64,000 nt of DNA from Heliorestis convoluta (GCF_009649955.1 NZ_CP045875.1:248001-312000), one strand, 5' to 3'; shown: positions 53,658 through 63,125, counted from the stretch's first letter. A program made the numbers and translations. The notes: generated by a model not told the origin, from the letters alone.

Positions 53658-54523
53658 CTCTTTTGTCGGTTTATCACCGAACTTTGTACAGTTATTCCAG
53701 CAATGTATCGCGTGGAATCAGTGAAGTTCGCTTGACGCCCATGACTGACCAGAACCAGAGATTGCTTTCTTTTCAGCTCAAGACAGAGCCTTTAGGGGCC
53801 TTGCAGCAATCGATGGACGCCTTTGGCAATCAGGTCCACACACTGTGGTTCCCAGAGCCCCATGATCAATTGGTTATAGAGACGAGAGCCATCGTAGAAA
53901 ATCAGCAAGTCGAGAACAGTATAGTGCAACATAACAATATCTTACGAAACAGTGACGCTACCTTAGAATACGTTGACATAGAACAATGGTCTAAACAGAT
54001 CAAGCAAAGTCATGCTGAATGGTTAATGGAGACCTCCTATTGCCCTTTTCTGCCAGAAGTACAGATGATGGCTGAAAGCTTTCAAGGCATTTCGGGCGGT
54101 TGGCCTGAAATTTATAAAATGTCGAATTATATATACGAAAACTTTACCTATCAAGAGCAGGTAACGGCTGTAGGTTCTACCATTGATGCAATACTATCTA
54201 AAAAAGTCGGTGTTTGTCAGGACTTTTCTCATCTTCTACTTGCCTTACTTCGCTTTCAAGGCATTCCAGCACGATATGTTAGTGGCTATATTCCTTGTGG
54301 CGGTCCCTTGCGTGGAAGCGGTGCTTCTCATGCCTGGGTAGAAGCTTATCTGCCAGGAATAGGATGGCAAGGTATTGATCCTACCAACAATTGCACTGTC
54401 AATGACGCTTATGTCAAAGTAGCCCATGGTCGTGATTATCTCGACATCGTGCCCGTTAAGGGTCTTTATTGTGGCAGAGCAAGACAAAACTTGCAGGTAA
54501 CGGTATATGTACAAGTTTTGTAA
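53654..54523 (+). CDS. Transglutaminase-like cysteine protease family protein
   Basis: The protein has 289 aa with an N-terminal beta domain ('YSYSSNVSRGISEVRLTPM') and a transglutaminase core with Cys in 'KKVGVCQDFSHLLLALLR', His in 'GSGASHAWVEAYLPG' and Asp in 'GWQGIDPTNN'. GTG start overlaps the alpha-E stop by 4 bases. It may hydrolyse or transfer peptides produced or ligated by the ATP-grasp partner. No signal peptide is seen. Confidence 0.92.
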   Translation: MTLLSVYHRTLYSYSSNVSRGISEVRLTPMTDQNQRLLSFQLKTEPLGALQQSMDAFGNQVHTLWFPEPHDQLVIETRAIVENQQVENSIVQHNNILRNSDATLEYVDIEQWSKQIKQSHAEWLMETSYCPFLPEVQMMAESFQGISGGWPEIYKMSNYIYENFTYQEQVTAVGSTIDAILSKKVGVCQDFSHLLLALLRFQGIPARYVSGYIPCGGPLRGSGASHAWVEAYLPGIGWQGIDPTNNCTVNDAYVKVAHGRDYLDIVPVKGLYCGRARQNLQVTVYVQVL

Positions 54524-54604
54524 TACATTCATAGGTTTCGTGAAGCCATCCTCATAAGATTCCTATCGCTCCTTGAATCAGGAGCCTAGATTGGAGGTGG
54601 TCCC

Positions 54605-55588
54605 ATGGAGGAGAAGATCCTCACCATTCGCATGCCTGCTTCTGATCACTTTAGCATACGCAAAGAAGTTATAGGTTCCCGAAAGTTTGCTGACTCAAAG
54701 CGTGTTGCCATCATAGCAGGCATTCATGGTGATGAATTTGAAGGCTTATATACTTGCTATTTGTTACATCAACAGCTGCAAAATCTCATAGAAAAAAACG
54801 AGCAAGTGCTCACAGGGCAAGTAGACTTCTATCCTTCTGTCAATTCTTTAGGCCTTGGTAGTTTGAATCGAGCCTGGCCTTTTTTTAATGTTGACTTAAA
54901 TCGCCAGTTTCCTGGCACGAATGAGGGTCATGTTCCTTTGCAAGCGGCTCATGCGCTTCTACAAGATTTACAAGGCGCTGATCTAGTTGTAGATATTCAT
55001 GCTAGCAACCGCTTTGTCTTGGAACTACCACAAATTCGCATGCAAGAACACTATGCACCGCGCCTGTTGCCTCTGGCCAAGCGGTCTAATGTAGATCTTG
55101 TCTGGCTTCATGGATCTTCTACTATATTGGAGACCACGCTGGCGACCAATCTCAATGAAATGAACATTCCCACGCTCGTTGTAGAAATGGGCATTGGGCA
55201 ACGTCTGACCATTGGTTATTCCGAGCAATTGCTAAAAGGCTTGCTCCATCTATTGCGAGACCTTGGTATTTTGCAAATACCAGAAGAGCAACTACCTGTC
55301 TTGGGCTATCCTCGCATCATGAAAGATGAAGAAGTCTGGTACTTAAACGCCAAAGCATCAGGTCTTTTCGTACCTGAACAAGCTATTTTTGGCCGCTTTG
55401 TTCAAGAAAAAGAAAAGATCGGGCGCATTGTTGATCCCTTAAGTGGAAAAGATCTTCAGATTATTGAAGCACCCTGTGCCGGACTGGTCTTTACGCTGCG
55501 ACAACACCCTGTGGTCTATGAAGGCTCTCTATTAGGTCGCCTGGCTACGCAACCAACCGATTCGGTAGGAGGGGATGCCGATGCTTGA
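54605..55588 (+). CDS. Succinylglutamate desuccinylase/aspartoacylase family protein (first)
   Basis: A zinc hydrolase of the M14-like AstE/AspA family with 327 aa. Ligands are 'AGIHGDEFEGLYT' (His and Glu) and the distal His in 'VVDIHASNRF'. 'LNRQFPGTNEGH' fits the family. The C-terminal part (about 230-327) forms the beta barrel common to this group. ATG with GAGGTGG upstream, 81 bases after the transglutaminase gene. It probably deacylates an N-acyl amino acid or trims a peptide. Confidence 0.88.
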   Translation: MEEKILTIRMPASDHFSIRKEVIGSRKFADSKRVAIIAGIHGDEFEGLYTCYLLHQQLQNLIEKNEQVLTGQVDFYPSVNSLGLGSLNRAWPFFNVDLNRQFPGTNEGHVPLQAAHALLQDLQGADLVVDIHASNRFVLELPQIRMQEHYAPRLLPLAKRSNVDLVWLHGSSTILETTLATNLNEMNIPTLVVEMGIGQRLTIGYSEQLLKGLLHLLRDLGILQIPEEQLPVLGYPRIMKDEEVWYLNAKASGLFVPEQAIFGRFVQEKEKIGRIVDPLSGKDLQIIEAPCAGLVFTLRQHPVVYEGSLLGRLATQPTDSVGGDADA

Positions 55589-56564
55589 ACCGATTTTGAC
55601 ACTGAACATTCCTTTTCGTGAGCCCATGGTTCTTTATAAAAATGAGTTTCAAGGCACTGGCGAAGGACCCATCGTTTCTTTGGTATCAGGCATCCATGGC
55701 GACGAACTAAATGGCATTTACTTGTTAACACGGTTGGCTGCTTTTTTAGAAGAAGTCGTACAAGGGAAAAAAGAAGGCTACACCTTACAAGGAACGGTTC
55801 GCTTGGTTCCTGTCGTTAATGTGCCCGGTGTTAACTTTGCTTTACGCAACTGGCCTTTTGACGGCACCGATATTAATCGTATGTTTCCCGGATACGATCA
55901 AGGGGAAACAACACAGCGTATTGCCGACGGTGTCTTTCAAGCGACCTTGGGGTCTCATTATGCTTTTGATGTACATAGTTCGAACGAACAATTTTATGAA
56001 TTGCCCCATTTGCGCACTTTTTTCCCCGATGAACGGGAACTAAAGCTTGCGCCTTATCTGCGTTGCCCCTATTTACTCCATCGTGAGCTAACGCCCCTGT
56101 ATAAGACCCAGCTAGCCTACCTTTGGAAAGACAGTGGTATCTCTCCTTACATACTAATGCTCGGAGTGGCTCGACGCATTGATGAATCGATGGTGCAGCA
56201 AGTCTTTCATGGCTTAATCGACTTTATGGTAGCTACGGAAATTTTAGCAGGGCCGCCCCTTGCGCCACCACCGGCAACGCCCTTTTTCAGAACGGCCAAT
56301 ACGCACCTCGTTCTTTCTCAAGCAGCTGGTATTTTTCGTCCTACCGCTGTTGTTGGCACAGAGATAGAACAAGAAGATCTTATAGGGCACATCTACAATG
56401 TACTCACCGGAGCCTTAGAAGAAGAAGTGCGTGCGCCTGCTTCCGGCCTTTTGGCCGGCTTGCGCGCTTATCCCATGGTTTATGAAAAAGAGCTGTTGGC
56501 TCGTATTTTTTCGCCCCATGAAAGCTTAGAAAAGGGCTTTGATATTTGGTATCCAGAACAGTAA
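55581..56564 (+). CDS. Succinylglutamate desuccinylase/aspartoacylase family protein (second)
   Basis: A paralogue of the preceding gene with 327 aa: 'SGIHGDELNGIYLLTRL', 'DINRMFPGYDQGETTQ', 'YAFDVHSSNEQF'. Zinc residues are conserved. ATG 55581 follows AGGAGGGG and overlaps the upstream stop by 8 bases. Two unequal copies in tandem suggest a heteromer or two related substrates. Ends with a strong terminator. Confidence 0.88.
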   Translation: MLEPILTLNIPFREPMVLYKNEFQGTGEGPIVSLVSGIHGDELNGIYLLTRLAAFLEEVVQGKKEGYTLQGTVRLVPVVNVPGVNFALRNWPFDGTDINRMFPGYDQGETTQRIADGVFQATLGSHYAFDVHSSNEQFYELPHLRTFFPDERELKLAPYLRCPYLLHRELTPLYKTQLAYLWKDSGISPYILMLGVARRIDESMVQQVFHGLIDFMVATEILAGPPLAPPPATPFFRTANTHLVLSQAAGIFRPTAVVGTEIEQEDLIGHIYNVLTGALEEEVRAPASGLLAGLRAYPMVYEKELLARIFSPHESLEKGFDIWYPEQ

Positions 56565-56630
56565 GGAAAAATGCCTTCTTTGAACGATTATTATCGATGC
56601 TGCAAAGACCTTTTGAACCATGAAAAAAGC

Positions 56631-56678
56631 AGACCCTCTCTGGTACGCTTTTCAAAGCACCAGAGAGGGTCTTTTTTC
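56631..56678 (+). terminator. Intrinsic terminator of the ATP-grasp operon
   Basis: AGACCCTCTCTGGT (56631-56644) pairs with ACCAGAGAGGGTCT (56659-56672), with inner GCTTT/AAAGC, followed by a T run. Confidence 0.92.
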
Positions 56679-56753
56679 GTGAATGGCTACTATGTGTAAA
56701 TGATAAAAAATCTTATGTCAAAACCATATTAGAAAATGAAGGTACCATCTTGC

Positions 56754-56891
56754 TTAGCTTAATTTTACATAACCTGTGTATTTACAGATTGGACAGACTG
56801 GTAGCTCTTCGTTGTCTTGCAACTCCGCTACATAGCGACATTTTTCGCACTTGTAAGAGCCTTTACCTGGCTTTTCTCCCGCTTTAGGCAT
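56754..56891 (-). CDS. Small zinc-ribbon protein (45 aa)
   Basis: The sequence starts MPKAGEKPGKGSYKCEKC and has two CxxC pairs ('CEKC', 'CPIC'), a rubredoxin-knuckle-like zinc ribbon family common in anaerobes. AGGAGGTGATA lies just upstream; an extra in-frame ATG precedes the chosen one. Confidence 0.8.
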   Translation of the reverse strand: MPKAGEKPGKGSYKCEKCRYVAELQDNEELPVCPICKYTGYVKLS

Positions 56892-56952
56892 CATTATCAC
56901 CTCCTCAATGCTATCAATTCTACTTTGTGGCTACGATTTCCTCTTTTCTCAT

Positions 56953-57117
56953 TTACTTTTCATGGTTACAATTTCCTGTTCCACTACAGCCTTTTTCTCC
57001 ACCACACTGGCACGAGTGCTCCGTCTTTTTTGCTTTTCGTTGAAAGCTCCAGGCGGTTGATAAGACGATTAAGGCTACGAAAAAGCCACCCAAAAGGTAT
57101 GTTATTGTATTTTCCAT
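56953..57117 (-). CDS. Small membrane protein with Cys-rich tail (FeoB-associated type)
   Basis: The 54 aa have one N-terminal membrane helix ('YLLGGFFVALIVLSTAW'), a basic stretch and a tail 'CQCGGEKGCSGTGNC'. This is the layout of FeoB-associated Cys-rich membrane proteins. No feoAB gene is near. Confidence 0.7.
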   Translation of the reverse strand: MENTITYLLGGFFVALIVLSTAWSFQRKAKKTEHSCQCGGEKGCSGTGNCNHEK

Positions 57118-57310
57118 GGTACTAGTACACCTCTTTTTATGAAAAAAAGAATTTTCAATAATGCAAGAAAAGCATGAAATTTATGGTAAAATAAAAATAT
57201 CGCAATCTCTACTAAAAATGATTCCTTTTATTCTTAACAGAAAACCAAAAGTTACCAAAAAGTTACTACGTAAAAAGGTTTGGTACTTTTTACTTCTAAG
57301 AATCGAAAAA

Positions 57311-58059
57311 ATGCAAAAGAAAGATGTGCCAGCTATGATTGCAAAAATATTTTGGTTTTGGTATGCCGTTGGCTTGGTTTTACTTTTTGTTGTTGGCGAT
57401 GTGCCTGCTATCTTGCATTTCTCGAACGGTCTTTTCAACCTTTTTTATGCTCTTTACGCCCTAGAATTAGATAGTGCGTTGCGTGAAAAGTGGACTTTGG
57501 TTTGGGGAAGAGCCATTATTATTGCTTTCTCTACTTTTTTTCTTGAGTGGTTCGGTACAAAGACAGGGCTTCTCTTTGGGGACTATAGCTATACCCACGT
57601 TCTTGGTGTTGCTTTGGGGACGGTACCTTGGCAATTGCCTGGGCTTGGGTGGGTGTCGTCATCAATGCTATCTTGTTATCAAGAGCGACCTCTCGATTTT
57701 GGAGAGGCTTGGAAGTCGGTTTTTGGGCTGTTGCTTTTGATCTGGTTTTAGATCCAGTTGCCTATGCCCGAGAATTTTGGATCTGGCATGACCAAGGTAT
57801 TTATTATGGCATTCCTTTGCAGAACTTTGTGGGCTGGTTTGTCATTGCCATGGTCCTTTCTTATCTATTTCCGATTCGCACAGTGCCTTATGAGGTTCGT
57901 ATGAAAGCGTTACGAATGTACCAAATGGTGTTACTCTTCTTTGGTCTTTTGGCCTTTCGAGAAGATATGACAGCTTTGTTGCTCCTGGCGCTGTTCATCG
58001 CAGCTCTGGCAGAAGGGTGGGTACGACGTGATCGAAGCTTCCAAAAGCCTTTGGTTTAA
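57311..58059 (+). pseudogene. cruF: CruF-like carotenoid hydratase (DUF422), frameshifted
   Basis: The first frame (57311 to about 57630) gives membrane segments and 'TKTGLLFGDYSYTHVLG', and the second (from about 57629) continues 'LAIAWAWVGVVINAILLSRA', 'DLVLDPVAYAREFWIW' and 'YYGIPLQNFVGWF'. Together they make one protein of the carotenoid biosynthesis (CruF, bisanhydrobacterioruberin/carotenoid 1',2'-hydratase) family. One T is missing near 57627-57630 (GTACCTTGG where GTACCTTTGG would be in frame). Real mutation, slippage or sequencing error cannot be told apart. Start uncertain. Confidence 0.78.
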
Positions 58060-58765
58060 GAAGCTCTTCTATTACTATAACGCATATTATCTCCTGCGTC
58101 GCCATTTTCACGCTCTTTATCTGCGCGGTCAAGTGGACCCCCTGCCGGCAAAGCCTGCGCTTTATATTATGAATCATAGCAGTTGGTGGGATGGTCTGCT
58201 CGTTTTTCATGTTGTAGAGACTTGTTCTCAAGGCGATCATTATCTGATGATGGATGAAGAACAGATGAAAAAATTTCGCTTCTTTCGACGGATTGGCGCT
58301 TTTTCGATTAACAAAAAAGAAGGGCGAGAGATTATCACTTCTTTAGATTATGGAGCGCACTTACTAAAGCAAGGGGCTTCTATCTGGATTTTTCCACAAG
58401 GTGATATCTATCCTTTAGAAAAGCGCCCGTTGCAGTTTCAATCAGGCCTAGGGCAGATTTTGCGTCAATGCTCTCAAGTCCCTGTCCTTCCCGTAACTTT
58501 GTATTACAGCCTCTGTCTTCACCAGAAGATAGAAGCTTCCTTTTACTTTGGTTCTTCCATCGAGAAAGACTGGGGCAGGATGACACGAAAAGAGATTTCC
58601 CAGTTCTTAGAAATATCTTTAGAAAAGCAACTAGATGAGCATCGCCAGATCATTTGCCAATATGGAAGAGAGGCCTTGCCTGAATTTTCGTTGCTCATGG
58701 CACCAGGACGTTCTACCAATGAATACTTTGAGCAATTTCTGAAAATGGTGAAGCCATGGAAATAG
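58028..58765 (+). CDS. Lysophospholipid-type acyltransferase (CruD-like)
   Basis: The protein has 245 aa of the PlsC superfamily, with the catalytic block 'IMNHSSWWDGLLVFH' (H-x4-D), 'FSINKKEGREI' and 'WIFPQGDIYPLEKRP' (P-x-G motif). GTG start overlaps cruF by 32 bases. Its place between cruF and a glycosyltransferase suggests it acylates the sugar of a carotenoid glucoside, as CruD does in green sulfur bacteria; a glycerolipid acyltransferase role is the alternative. Confidence 0.82.
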   Translation: MIEASKSLWFKKLFYYYNAYYLLRRHFHALYLRGQVDPLPAKPALYIMNHSSWWDGLLVFHVVETCSQGDHYLMMDEEQMKKFRFFRRIGAFSINKKEGREIITSLDYGAHLLKQGASIWIFPQGDIYPLEKRPLQFQSGLGQILRQCSQVPVLPVTLYYSLCLHQKIEASFYFGSSIEKDWGRMTRKEISQFLEISLEKQLDEHRQIICQYGREALPEFSLLMAPGRSTNEYFEQFLKMVKPWK

Positions 58766-59907
58766 TACTTTTCATCATTGTAGCAATGCTTGTGGCCCAG
58801 CTTTTCTTTGTCCTCTGGAATGGAAGCTATTTATCTTCTCTAACCGATCTTGCCAAGAAAGGGCAGTCCGACGCAGGTGCGAAGCCACAACAAGAACCTT
58901 TGGTATCTGTGCTGATTCCAGCTCGTAATGAAGAGAGTAACATCGACGCTTGTCTGGAAAGCGTTCTATCTCAGCAAGATCTAGCTTTGGAAGTCCTTGT
59001 CCTCGATGACGGTTCTACCGATGGGACGCCAGAAAAAGTCGCTTCCTGGACCGAACAGGATCAGCGCCTTTGCCTCATTAAAGGTAGGGCAAAGCCGGAG
59101 GGATGGATGGGCAAATCTTATGCTTGTCATCAGCTTGCGCAGCAAGCACAAGGAACGTGGTGGCTTTTTCTCGATGCCGATACAAGGTTGCGAAATCCTA
59201 AAGCACTGGCTAAAACATTGGCAGTTGCAAAGCAGCAAGGGAAAGGTATGATTACAGGCATTCCCTATCAGCGTACAGGCACCTGGATGGAAAAACTCAT
59301 ACTACCTATGATGATGTTCACCATCTTATGCCACCTTCCTTTGCGTCTCCTTCACAAGTCGTCCAACCCACTGTATTCAGCAGCCCATGGGGCTTTTCTC
59401 TTTCTTCATCGAGACAGCTATCGCGCTTTTGGCGGCCATGAAGCCTTTCGTAGCCATCTATTAGATGATATGCAAATGGCGCAAGCCCTAAAAAAAGCAG
59501 GTCATAGGCTTACCTTTGCAGCGATTCATCAAGATGTAGAAATGCGCATGTATCACAATGCGCAAGAAGTCTGGCAGGGATTTAAGAAAAATACCTTTTC
59601 CGGCTTGGGCCGAAGCTATGGACTTTTGCTTCTAATTACAACGTTTTACAGCTTGCTTTACCTGTTGCCACCTGCTTTATTTCTTTTTTATCTTTTGGTA
59701 AAAGGTACTTTTTTACCAACCGCACTGGTCGGATGGGTCCTTGCGATGGTAATCAAAGGTTTTATCGATAGAAAAAGTGACCAACCGCTTTGGTTAGCGC
59801 CCTTGTTGCCACTGAGTATATTCTTTATGCTCCTCATTGCCTGGGACTCAGCGCGTTCTGCTTTTTTGGGAAAAGGATATGCTTGGAAAGGTCGGCAGTA
59901 TGGGTAA
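58756..59907 (+). CDS. Family 2 glycosyltransferase (CruC-like)
   Basis: The protein has 383 aa. An N-terminal membrane helix, then a GT-A domain with 'VLIPARNEESNIDACLESVL', 'VLVLDDGSTDGTPEKV' and 'WWLFLDADTRLRNPK', and C-terminal membrane helices ('YSLLYLLPPALFLFYLLV'). It overlaps the acyltransferase gene by 10 bases. It probably glucosylates a hydroxylated carotenoid; this is inference from the neighbours. Confidence 0.85.
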   Translation: MEIVLFIIVAMLVAQLFFVLWNGSYLSSLTDLAKKGQSDAGAKPQQEPLVSVLIPARNEESNIDACLESVLSQQDLALEVLVLDDGSTDGTPEKVASWTEQDQRLCLIKGRAKPEGWMGKSYACHQLAQQAQGTWWLFLDADTRLRNPKALAKTLAVAKQQGKGMITGIPYQRTGTWMEKLILPMMMFTILCHLPLRLLHKSSNPLYSAAHGAFLFLHRDSYRAFGGHEAFRSHLLDDMQMAQALKKAGHRLTFAAIHQDVEMRMYHNAQEVWQGFKKNTFSGLGRSYGLLLLITTFYSLLYLLPPALFLFYLLVKGTFLPTALVGWVLAMVIKGFIDRKSDQPLWLAPLLPLSIFFMLLIAWDSARSAFLGKGYAWKGRQYG

Positions 59908-59984
59908 AATAATATAGTGCATGAAGGGGTCTCACCGTTTTTACGTTAAAACGAAAATAACCACAGAGGCACAGAGGTAATACA

Positions 59985-60410
59985 AAAATAGCTACTCTGT
60001 GGTGGGGTCAGGCGTTATGACTTCCTTCCGAACGGACTCATCCCACGCCATGAGCGGCAGCAAGCTGCCGATGGCTGAGGTCTGAAGTCCTCTCTCCAGG
60101 AAGTCATAACGCCTGACCCAGATACATCTTGCTGGTTGTGACTGAGTTTTGGCCTATTGCATTGCAAATATACAATAGGTAGTTGCGGATAGAAGAAAGT
60201 TTCGCCAAGCTATTCCAACGGAAGTAACAATCAGCAAAAAACTTCTGGGCCAGGGCATCACGCTTTCCGGAGCGGGACTTGGGACCTCAGCTGTCGCCAG
60301 CTTGCTGGCGGTAACAGCGTGGGACCAGTCCAGAGCGGAGGAAAGCGTGATGACCGGGCCCCTCTATGAAGTAACCCCAACGCAATCAGAAAAAGCTAAC
60401 TTTCATCAAA
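59985..60410 (+). repeat. Interspersed palindromic repeat, copy D (full length)
   Basis: Same layout as copy B. The module 1 stem is perfect over 21 bp (60005-60025 with 60099-60119). Module 2 here has a perfect apical hairpin CGCCAG-CTTG-CTGGCG (about 60294-60310). The right end overlaps the last five codons and stop of the phosphoribosyltransferase gene on the minus strand, and shares TTTCATCAAA with copy B. Confidence 0.9.
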
Positions 60411-61873
60411 TTGGTTGAGGACAGAGCCATAGACTGGCACTACGATATAGATGCTTTGAATTCCTGTAGAATCTAAAGCTTGTAACAAAGGTATAATTCT
60501 CTCCTTAGGAAGTGGTCGCTCCAGAAATAAAAAGATTTCTTCGTATTTGCCCACTCCTATGTTATAGACATAGTTAGGAATGAGAGGATCATCAGCACTG
60601 GGAAAAGCTAAGGCATGACGAATCCCATAATCCTCTTTGTCCACAGGATAGACAGGACTACGGGTTGTTGCTTGCACAAGAACCTTTTCACCCATATAAG
60701 AAGCAATCTTAAAAGGCAGATACATAAACTCGCCTGTACCGAGACATAAAGTCTTGCTTCCTCGTCGCAGTTGCTGTAGTTGTGTTCCCACTTTACAAGC
60801 AAGTGCCTCCATTTGTGCCTGTTCCTTCGTGGTCATTCCGAATCGACCTGTATAAGGAAGATAAGGCGCTCCATTCACCCAACCTGTAGAGTCCATGGAA
60901 GTGAAGGGCAACCCTTGTTCCACTTCATACTCTATCACTTCTACAGCAGTGCCTCCTGCTAAAGGCTCTCTTTCTACTTCTTTTAAATCATAAAGGCACG
61001 ATAGGGAAGGCGAAGATGCTTTATGGGTTACTTTCTCTGTAAGATCTTTTTCATTGAACCTGTTATGTGCCCAGTAAGCATTTTCAGCGTTATAAAAAGT
61101 TCCGATTTCCCTTTCTACTACAGTCCCCCAAGATTCTAAGGTGCCGGAAAGAAGAGAAAAAACCTGAATAGACACTCCAAGTTCTTTTTCCATTTGTTTC
61201 AAAGCTGCTCGATCTTCTTGAGAGCGCCAATCAAGGAGGGTAAGAACGTAATAGTTTTTTCTACTATATTTTTGTTCAATCGTCTTAATAAAGTTTAGGG
61301 CCGATTTGCCTGTTGTTAACTCATCGTCAATTAACACAATAGGATGATCATTGTCAAAAAAAGATGCCTTTACCGCATACAATCGATGTTCCGGTGCATG
61401 ACAATGCTCTTCTTCAAAGTCAAACAAGTCAGGCAGTTCATTAATTTTCTCTCGTGTCGTATGCCAGTAAAGAGCATTTTGTTCAAAGCAAGAAAAAACA
61501 GCCTGTCCCAATGCTGTGGCTGTTTCAGCAAAGCCGATGAAAAGATGGCTAGATGGTAGCACAAATGTGCCTTTTGGCGTTACATAGGCTTGCTCTCCAT
61601 CGAGGGCTTCCATCAATCGTTTGGCCAAAAGCTTCCCTGCTGTAAAAGCAAGATCCGGTTCAATGGGGATATGCTTTCCAAGAAGCTTGCTGACAAAAAG
61701 AAAACTTCTATGCCGATTTTTCCGAGCCGCTAGAGAAAAAAGAGCTTTCTCATCAAGCCATAGGGATTCTTTGTGATCACCAGCCGAAGATGTAAATTAT
61801 CTATAATAGGGTACACAGCTTCTTGGAAACCTTGGTCCTGCTCTCTATCTGCCTTATGTAGATGATGTAACAT
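60396..61873 (-). pseudogene. Phosphoribosyltransferase with TRSP domain (Ter cluster), frameshifted
   Basis: The main frame (60396-61628, extending open to about 61793) carries 'FLFVSKLLGKHIPIEPDLA', the PRPP loop 'IVLIDDELTTGKSALNF' and the C-terminal TRSP domain with 'VQATTRSPVYP'. Family sequence continues upstream without a start codon. It joins 'LHLRLVITKNPYGL' of another frame near 61766, where one G appears to be missing (GGCTTGATGAG). The proposed start is ATG 61873. The family belongs to Ter-associated pathways thought to make a nucleoside-like metabolite. Whether it is broken in the cell is uncertain. Confidence 0.75.
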
Positions 61874-63092
61874 GGCGTTCTGTTCCCAGCAAAATGGTAA
61901 AGTCATAGCTTTCATTTAGCACTCCATATATACGAGCTCTCGTAAGTATTTTTTGCGCCCAAGTAAGATGGGGCTTAATTTCGTTCATTTTGTTCTGAAA
62001 AGAGCTTTTCAGAACACCGACTTTTCCATTGTTGTTACTGATAATTGTGGTAGCATCACAATATTCTTCATAAGTAACTGCTTGTAAAGCATTCACAGGT
62101 CGAATATGAGAAGGATGAATCACCGTTTTTCCACATAAACCATTGGCTTGATCGAAGAGAATTTCACGAATTAAGCCGTCTATATAACGAGAGATTAGCT
62201 GTTGGCGAAAGGCAAGGCCTCGATGACCATATCGTTCAAAAGGTGCTTCCCGTAGCTTAGGCTTTAATACGCGATTGTCAGAGGGAAAATATTCCCAGAC
62301 CGGTCCAGAAATGACATAAGAGTCATCAATACGGCCAAATAGATTGACAATATCACCAATGCAATCTTGCAAAGGGGCAATGTCATATAAAGTAAGATCA
62401 GGGCTTCTGCGAATGCCAAAGAGGCTACAAAAATCAGTAGCGCCAATTCGTATATTCAAAATCATATCTTTATAGGGTAGTAACAGTGCTTTCAAAGCCA
62501 CTAAAGCATCCAGACGAGACTCTTTATATAAGATATCTCTTGTCTCTAAGATAGGCATGCCATAGAAAAAAGGAAGAGGCGACAAAGCCCTTTGTGCTCT
62601 AATAGAATCGTTTAACTGACGTAGTAACTGAAGATAGACGGAACCATTTTGTTGCGAAAATTTCGGAAAAACAAATCCTTGAAGCAAGCACCTACCTGCT
62701 ACCACAGAAGGCCACAATCTCTCTATAATTCGTTGAAATTGCTCGGGACTCCGAAGACGCAGAAAAATTAAGGGCAAGCCAACTTTCTGTTCCCTAGACA
62801 AGGTCTGCCATGCTTGTTCTAGTTGACTCAGTTGGGCAAAAAGTGCTTCCTCTGCTTCCGCAACTTCTTCATCACCGATGGCATCTTCTAAGCAGATAAC
62901 CATGGAAGTTAGCTCTTTATGTTTACAAGTGATTAAATCCTCCGCAATACGAGGACGATGGGCTGGCATGTACAAGGTTGCGCCGAGTGCATGGGCCAAT
63001 GTATTCCTATCCCAAGTAGGACCATATGGTTCTGGAGGAATATAAAAAATCCTCTCTATTTCTGCCTTGTCTAAATCGTTAAAATGGATCAC
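61854..63092 (-). CDS. CitE/HpcH-like C-C bond lyase of Ter clusters
   Basis: The protein has 412 aa. 'LGATLYMPAHRPRIAEDLI', 'MVICLEDAIGDEEVAEAE', 'GFVFPKFSQQNG' and 'KTVIHPSHIRPVNALQ' show a TIM-barrel aldolase of the citrate lyase beta type (Arg, Glu and Asp of the metal site). This variant is typical of tellurium-resistance-type gene clusters with phosphoribosyltransferase partners. GTG start after GAGGAAG. It overlaps the next gene slightly. Confidence 0.85.
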   Translation of the reverse strand: MIHFNDLDKAEIERIFYIPPEPYGPTWDRNTLAHALGATLYMPAHRPRIAEDLITCKHKELTSMVICLEDAIGDEEVAEAEEALFAQLSQLEQAWQTLSREQKVGLPLIFLRLRSPEQFQRIIERLWPSVVAGRCLLQGFVFPKFSQQNGSVYLQLLRQLNDSIRAQRALSPLPFFYGMPILETRDILYKESRLDALVALKALLLPYKDMILNIRIGATDFCSLFGIRRSPDLTLYDIAPLQDCIGDIVNLFGRIDDSYVISGPVWEYFPSDNRVLKPKLREAPFERYGHRGLAFRQQLISRYIDGLIREILFDQANGLCGKTVIHPSHIRPVNALQAVTYEEYCDATTIISNNNGKVGVLKSSFQNKMNEIKPHLTWAQKILTRARIYGVLNESYDFTILLGTERHVTSST

Positions 63093-63125
63093 CCATCGCT
63101 TCCTCGCTTTCGGCCTTATAGTAAA

